From contig PUOI01000252.1 in assembly GCA_003552765.1 (NCBI GenBank), positions 1-10,495 on the forward strand: 10,495 bases of DNA. Reading direction: 5' to 3'. The notes beneath the pieces were generated by a model. It was not told the origin of the DNA and searched no databases. It saw only the letters and a program-made list of their open reading frames with translations. This DNA is from Candidatus Hydrogenedentota bacterium (GTDB taxonomy: Bacteria; Hydrogenedentota; Hydrogenedentia; Hydrogenedentales; SLHB01). Shown in pieces: positions 6,983 to 10,495 of the stretch (the stretch's first letter is position 1; every line of letters starts with the position of its first letter). The translations under genes were made by a program, and so were the position numbers.

Positions 6983-8116
6983 TTACCAAAGTTCGTCATC
7001 CCCACGGATGATGCCATCGGCAAACCCGCGAGGCACATCGCGCAGCCCTTCCACCACGTCGCGAATCATATCGACCGTGCCCGAGGGCCTTGCTTCCTCA
7101 CCCGGCATATCCACATCGCGGAAACCGTGGTCGGCCGCAACGGTGAACGCGGGCCGCCAAGTTTCGGCCTTGATCATGAACACCAGCTCGCGGCGGGTTT
7201 CCTCGGCGGACCGGCCGCCAAGCAACGACGAGACCGGCGAACCCACGATGTTGGTGTCCACCAACCGGTCCGCCGCCCGCATGGTCGCGTCTTCGGCCTG
7301 CGTCAGCCAGGGCACGGTGTCCACCTGCTTCGTCTTGATGTTGCGATACAAACCGCCAAGCACCAGCACCTGCCCATCGCGCACCCACGCGGAGGTCGTA
7401 ATACTGCGGGAGATAAACTCCGGCGCGCTGATGGAATTCCGGGCCAGGGAGAAGTCGCCGCCCTGGGCGAGCGTGTCATCCAAGGCCACCACAATACGCT
7501 GGCCTTCCTCTTTGACATCGGCCGTTACATCCAGCTTGATGTACGTATTGTCCCGGTCCATCCAGTTTTCGCTGTCATTGGTCACTTCCGGCACGGAAAT
7601 ATTCAACGTCACGCCGGTATCCCGGAAATCGGTTATCTGAACCGGGGTATTGCCGACGACCACCGTATTCTCGTAGGGAACTTGGCGCACCGTTTTGACC
7701 TCGGTGGGCGTCTCGGACCCCACGCGCACCATCGCCCTGGGACGGGCAAGGATAAACGCCCGGTTCTCATCCACCAAGGCCTGCAGGACCATCTCGATGT
7801 CGCCGTAGTATGTGGTCAGCCGGTCCAGGAAAACCGTGATGGCGGCGTCGCGCGTCGGAAAGGTAATGTCGGCGCTCTCAATAATACCCTCGGTGCCGGA
7901 AACGCGGCCCACCGGCCGCCCCGCATCCCGGTGCTGAAAGTAAGCGCTCAGCCCTGTATCAACTCCCTTGGTGCTCTGGAACTCGATAATCTTGGCCGTT
8001 ACATTGACCTGTTCGGGAGGTTGGTTCGGGCCTTGGGCTTGGACCTCAACGGCCGCGAACCACAAGACCGCCAACAGCATTACACCGCCCCACCTACTTA
8101 TCGATTTGTTGCACAT
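6983..8116 (-). CDS. Divergent secretin-domain protein C
   Basis: The 377-residue exported protein has a signal peptide (about residues 1-28, ending VEVQAQ). The order of blocks matches the secretin domain: a lead-in QVNVTAKIIEFQSTKGVDTG (36-55), ALVDENRAFILARPRAMVRV (113-132) with KTVRQVPYEN, TGVTLNISVPEVT (167-179), and SRSITTSAWVRDGQVLVLGG (236-255). The usual closing motif VPxLGxxPxLGxLF is altered: DTVPWL (266-271) is followed by about 20 extra residues before VGSPVSSLLGGRS and RRELVFMIKAE (308-318). N0-N3 modules are missing, and it is only distantly related to paralogs A and B. An ATG at 8128 overlaps the upstream stop as ATGA, suggesting translational coupling. ATG at 8116 is preferred because GAGG lies six bases before it, whereas GAAGG abuts the 8128 codon. 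It is probably an outer-membrane or periplasmic partner of the other secretins. It could also be a non-channel protein with a secretin-derived fold. Confidence 0.75.
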   Translation of the reverse strand: MCNKSISRWGGVMLLAVLWFAAVEVQAQGPNQPPEQVNVTAKIIEFQSTKGVDTGLSAYFQHRDAGRPVGRVSGTEGIIESADITFPTRDAAITVFLDRLTTYYGDIEMVLQALVDENRAFILARPRAMVRVGSETPTEVKTVRQVPYENTVVVGNTPVQITDFRDTGVTLNISVPEVTNDSENWMDRDNTYIKLDVTADVKEEGQRIVVALDDTLAQGGDFSLARNSISAPEFISRSITTSAWVRDGQVLVLGGLYRNIKTKQVDTVPWLTQAEDATMRAADRLVDTNIVGSPVSSLLGGRSAEETRRELVFMIKAETWRPAFTVAADHGFRDVDMPGEEARPSGTVDMIRDVVEGLRDVPRGFADGIIRGDDELW

Positions 8117-8124
8117 AGTGGACC

Positions 8125-9138
8125 TCATCCTTCAAACGTACCGACGGCTTCGTGGCGATGGATATTCTCAATGGTGTCGAAATCGCTGAAACGAACACTG
8201 AATGGGCGTCTCTCTCCGGGCCCAAGCCGGCCAATATTGACCGTGTCGGTGTCGTAAACCACGTCTCCGAAACCGTAAATGGTTACGTGCACCTGGACGC
8301 CGTTGAGCGTACTATCGCCACGGTTCACCGCTTGACCACTCACTACATAATGCCGGTGCTGCCGCGTAAACAGATCCCGGCTGGAACTCGGGCGGAACGA
8401 CTCTAAGTTGGTAATCACCAAAGGCCGCTCTTCAATCTCGCGCCGCTGCACTTCCGACGGCGTGAGCAACGTCAATTCGCCGTCAGACCCCACCTCGACC
8501 CGTCTGGATAGAGTAGACTCCTCGGCGTACGCGGGATCCTCATCCAGAATCTCCTCGTACACCTCACCCGCCTCTTGGTAATCCCCCTTGCGCCAGAGCA
8601 CATCGGCGAGTTCAAGCTTTTTCTCCAAATCGCCAGGATTTTGCTCGACCGCGGCCCGCGCTTCCTCCAGGCGCTCCTCGAGCTGCTGCGGAGAAGGGAA
8701 TACTTCTTCGTATTCTTCCTGGATCTGCGTTATGAGCCGCTGGGCCTCCTCGGCATGTTCGCCCGCCGGGGCCACCTCGAGATACTTGTGAAAATTCTCG
8801 GCGGCATCGCGGTAGTTCGAGATCCCGTAGTAAGCATGACCCAAAAGATACCGCGCTTCCGCCGCCGCCGCATTACGCTGGTACTTTTCCATCGTATGCT
8901 GAAGACGGGGTATGGCCGCGCCGTAATCACCTTCCCGCAGCATTTGACGGGCTTGCTGAATCTCTTTCTGGGCGGCCCCCCTGTCGGCCATCGTCTCCCG
9001 CCCGCCCCTTGACTCGGGCGAGGTGGAACGGGGAGTGCTCAAGCAGCCCGCAGTTAAGGCCACCAGGAGTACGGCCCCCACCGCGCCCAGGGTCATGGAC
9101 CTAAGTCGTAATGTGCATGTTTTTGCTATTCTCACCAC
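8125..9138 (-). CDS. TPR-repeat outer-membrane lipoprotein, possible secretin pilotin
   Basis: The protein of up to 337 residues begins with basic residues, a hydrophobic stretch and the lipobox-like LTAGC, so Cys32 is the expected lipidation site; Leu-Ser follows, with no Asp at +2, which fits outer-membrane sorting by the E. coli rule. Tetratricopeptide-like helix pairs follow at about 57-90, 92-125 (ARYLLGHAYYGISNYRDAAE) and 154-202 (ELADVLWRKGDYQEAGEVYE). Residues about 240-330 look like a beta-sandwich of the FxLYD kind: VVSGQAVNRGDSTLNGVQVH, then GRLGPGERRPFSV. GTG is used: GGAG lies four bases before 9138 and seven before a second GTG at 9135; an ATG at 9096 has a weaker site. TPR lipoproteins (PilF/PilW) escort type IV pilus secretins to the outer membrane. 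The stop codon overlaps or abuts the next secretin-like gene, so a pilotin or assembly role is a reasonable inference, not shown. Confidence 0.85.
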   Translation of the reverse strand: MVRIAKTCTLRLRSMTLGAVGAVLLVALTAGCLSTPRSTSPESRGGRETMADRGAAQKEIQQARQMLREGDYGAAIPRLQHTMEKYQRNAAAAEARYLLGHAYYGISNYRDAAENFHKYLEVAPAGEHAEEAQRLITQIQEEYEEVFPSPQQLEERLEEARAAVEQNPGDLEKKLELADVLWRKGDYQEAGEVYEEILDEDPAYAEESTLSRRVEVGSDGELTLLTPSEVQRREIEERPLVITNLESFRPSSSRDLFTRQHRHYVVSGQAVNRGDSTLNGVQVHVTIYGFGDVVYDTDTVNIGRLGPGERRPFSVRFSDFDTIENIHRHEAVGTFEG

Positions 9139-9190
9139 AGTGCTCCGTTTTCGGGCTCGAAGCCCCCTTGAAGCTTCGATTTCCAGTGAC

Positions 9191-9592
9191 TTACCGCCGT
9201 TCTTCTATGTAAGAGACGACTTTCTCCGTTATATCTTCAACGGGAATATCCTCGTCTACTTCGGCGAGATGCCCCTTTTCCACGATAAGGTCAAACTCGC
9301 TCTCCTGACCTATGTCTATCACCACTTTCAGGCTGCGGTTTGAGGCGCGTTCGATTTGCAGCCAGTAGCTGCCCGTGCCTGTATCGAGATTTCTTCTTTC
9401 GATTTCCGCATACTCAGGCGTCGCCCGTACGGCTTCCCGCAAGTCCACCTCGGCGGCCTTTTCAAAACTCCCCGGGTCGCCGTAGAACACTTTCTGGGGG
9501 TCTATTTCGTTGACTTCATCTTCGGCGTGCGCACCGGCGCTCATGAATACCGCCAGCGCCGCTCCAGCTAGGATGTACGTAATCTTTCGCAT
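9191..9592 (-). CDS. Small exported protein of unknown function
   Basis: The 133-residue protein starts with a clear signal peptide (MRKITYILAGAALAVFMSAG, then AHA with cleavage expected after residue 23). The mature part of about 110 residues is acidic and soluble, with a probable helix around DPGSFEKAAEVDLREAV, strand-like YWLQIERASNRSLKVVIDI and EFDLIVEKGHLAEV, and a final helix DITEKVVSYIEERR. No family was recognised. ATG at 9592 is preferred: GGAGG lies eight bases before it and the signal peptide begins there, while a longer frame to 9634 adds 14 unrelated residues. It is the first gene of the minus-strand secretin block, 52 bases above the TPR lipoprotein gene, which suggests a periplasmic helper of that system; this rests on context alone. 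Confidence 0.78.
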   Translation of the reverse strand: MRKITYILAGAALAVFMSAGAHAEDEVNEIDPQKVFYGDPGSFEKAAEVDLREAVRATPEYAEIERRNLDTGTGSYWLQIERASNRSLKVVIDIGQESEFDLIVEKGHLAEVDEDIPVEDITEKVVSYIEERR

Positions 9593-9819
9593 GGCCCTTG
9601 CCTCCGCTTTGATTTTTCGGCTCTGCCTTGTCACTAAACTTGTCTAGAGTCTCGCCCTGCCAATCGCCACCGGCTAGATGCTCACAGCCCGCAGGCGCCG
9701 CCCAATGATGCAATATCGCGTGCATGCAACGTTGGAACAAGGGGCTTAGCCACGAAACTCCACCACGATTTTCTTTATTCCGCTTGGTGTGTATGGACCT
9801 CACGTCAGATGGCTCGAAT

Positions 9820-9887
9820 CCGGAGCACACTTGAGACCTTTAATCCTTCTCCGGTCTCCAAAGTTCCCTGCTGTCATTTTGGGGAAC
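9820..9887. repeat. Cluster of three inverted repeats, possible structured RNA
   Basis: Three six-base perfect inverted repeats lie within 68 bases: ccggag/ctccgg (9820-9825 with 9849-9854), gagacc/ggtctc (9833-9838 with 9853-9858) and gttccc/gggaac (9863-9868 with 9882-9887). The first two overlap and so are mutually exclusive, as in switch-like leaders. The block lies about 230-295 bases upstream of the first gene of the secretin block. No known riboswitch class was recognised. Confidence 0.3.
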
Positions 9888-9953
9888 CTGATGCGTCTGC
9901 CGTGGGTTTATACCCCAAAACACCCCAAAAGTTCCAGCGGCCCTTGGGATGGC

Positions 9954-9968
9954 GCGAAAATTGTGCCA
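9954..9968 (-). promoter_or_regulatory. Sigma-54-like -24/-12 promoter match
   Basis: On the minus strand the sequence reads TGGCACAATTTTCGC. It carries the GG and GC dinucleotides ten bases apart and the full TGGCAC -24 element; the -12 element is TCGC against the consensus TTGC. It faces the secretin block but is about 360 bases from the first start codon, so the 5' leader would be long. One mismatch to a ten-base pattern can arise by chance in a window this size. Confidence 0.25.
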
Positions 9969-10298
9969 ACAAAGCAAAGACTGCGTCGCGAAGCTTTGGG
10001 TTTCCGGACTACTGCTCTTGAATGATTACACGTGGAATTTCAAATCGTTACGCATGTCTGTGGCCTCCACAACCAACGCCCGCCCCACGCCAGGTCAACA
10101 CTACGGTCAGTAGCGGCGTTACTTCACCACCTACGCTTTTGGAACACGGCGTTCGACGTAAGAGGTCTGTATCGGCTAGAGACGCGAGAAACTTGAGCTG
10201 TATTCAATGGCCGCCGGGGAGATGGCGCGGGCGGCAAGAGGGGGCGGGTTGTTGTATTCAGACCCCAGCCGGCGCGGCTCCTCTGGTCCGGGACCGCG

Positions 10299-10315
10299 GC
10301 GAAGCGGGGCTTCGC
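10299..10315. repeat. Small GC-rich hairpin
   Basis: The arms gcgaagc (10299-10305) and gcttcgc (10309-10315) are perfect seven-base complements with a three-base loop, just upstream of the -35-like hexamer at 10326. A second small palindrome, ggtcc-g-ggacc, lies at 10285-10295. Neither has a following T-run, so terminator function is doubtful. Confidence 0.35.
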
Positions 10316-10325
10316 GCCAGGGTTG

Positions 10326-10355
10326 TTGTGGTTTTCGCTTATTCTAGGCTAGAAT
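10326..10355 (+). promoter_or_regulatory. Sigma-70-like promoter with a palindrome over the -10 box
   Basis: TTGTGG (10326-10331), an 18-base spacer and TAGAAT (10350-10355) resemble -35 and -10 elements facing right. The 15-base perfect palindrome ATTCTAG-G-CTAGAAT (10341-10355) includes the whole -10 hexamer, which is a usual place for a repressor operator. Transcription would start near 10362, about 40 bases before the ATG at 10404, a normal leader length. Confidence 0.4.
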
Positions 10356-10403
10356 GACGTTCCTTTTCAAGCAGGTAGCGGCACAGTGAGGAAGGATTAT
10401 CTG

Positions 10404-10495
10404 ATGTCCTGTTTTGACCCACCCTTTTGCACGGTTTCCTCCACAACGCAGTTTCGTAATGTGTTACGCAGGGGATTGGCTTGCGGCGGCATGGC
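10404..10495 (+). CDS. Start of a plus-strand gene, product unknown (runs off window)
   Basis: An ATG at 10404 is followed by 30 open codons to the window edge, beginning MSCFDPPFCTVSSTTQFRNV. It is supported by a strong ribosome site (AGGAAGGA ending seven bases before the ATG) and by the promoter-like sequence at 10326-10355. An in-frame GTG at 10386 is an alternative start with a weaker site. Too little is visible to name a product; the first residues do not form a clear signal peptide or a known domain. The open stretch is short enough to be chance, so confidence rests mainly on the upstream signals. Confidence 0.42.
   Translation, partial: MSCFDPPFCTVSSTTQFRNVLRRGLACGGM

Larger units (their letters stand above)
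9593..10403. other. Long divergent intergenic region
   Basis: These 811 bases separate the minus-strand secretin block from a probable plus-strand gene. The left two-thirds looks visibly less GC-rich than the coding regions. Short open frames are present on both strands, but none has a ribosome site, domain or compositional support. No tRNA or known riboswitch was recognised. It contains a sigma-54-like match (9954-9968), an inverted-repeat cluster (9820-9887), a nine-base direct repeat accccaaaa (9912-9920 and 9922-9930), a small GC-rich hairpin (10299-10315) and a sigma-70-like promoter with a palindrome (10326-10355). A small RNA or leader in this region is possible. Confidence 0.55.

Noticed and set aside
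6719..8257. Long plus-strand open frame (about 512 codons) opposite secretin genes B and C
   Set aside because: It lies antisense to two genes with clear signal peptides and secretin motifs. Its translation is rich in His, Arg and Pro with no domain, as expected for a GC-rich antisense shadow.
9805..9830. String ggctcgaatccgg resembling a tRNA T-arm
   Set aside because: No acceptor, D or anticodon stems can be placed around it on either strand, so it is not a tRNA.
9516..9830. Minus-strand open frame overlapping the first exported gene
   Set aside because: It runs into the small exported protein gene in another frame. That gene has a strong ribosome site and a signal peptide; this frame has neither.
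10022..10357. Plus-strand open frame of 111 codons
   Set aside because: It is rich in Arg, Pro and Ser, ends inside the promoter-like palindrome, has no ribosome site and shows no domain.

Overview
The window comes from a Gram-negative (diderm) bacterium with fairly GC-rich coding DNA. The evidence is an apolipoprotein N-acyltransferase (Lnt), an outer-membrane-type lipoprotein, and three proteins with the secretin domain used for outer-membrane channels. No ribosomal RNA or other lineage marker is present, so the phylum cannot be fixed. The long palindrome-rich intergenic DNA and the unusual short secretins suggest an environmental lineage rather than a well-studied proteobacterium; that is inference.

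Almost everything is encoded on the minus strand, so transcription runs from high to low coordinates. From 9592 down to 4566 lies a block of five genes, all with export signals: a small periplasmic protein of unknown function (9191-9592), a TPR lipoprotein (8125-9138), a divergent secretin-domain protein (6983-8116), and two tandem paralogous short secretins (5806-6888 and 4566-5627). The first genes are tightly packed: a 52-base gap, then an overlap or near-overlap. A perfect 17-bp hairpin follows the last secretin gene. This block is the most interesting part of the window. It pairs a TPR lipoprotein, the architecture of PilF/PilW-type pilotins, with three secretin-like proteins that lack the usual periplasmic N0-N3 modules.

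Below this block come lnt (2651-4336), with its Glu-Lys-Cys catalytic triad intact, and then, after 389 bases of palindrome-containing intergenic DNA, a large exported M14-family zinc metallopeptidase (2261 down past position 1). The peptidase gene is truncated by the window edge. Lnt would finish acylation of lipoproteins such as the TPR protein, but this is a general cell-envelope function and the link by neighbourhood is only suggestive.

The right end (9593-10403) is non-coding as far as can be seen and separates divergent transcription. It holds a cluster of inverted repeats, a weak sigma-54-like match facing the secretin block, and a sigma-70-like promoter with a perfect palindrome over its -10 box. 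That promoter faces a probable plus-strand gene starting near 10404, of which only 30 codons are visible. No tRNA, rRNA, CRISPR array, transposase or phage gene was seen.
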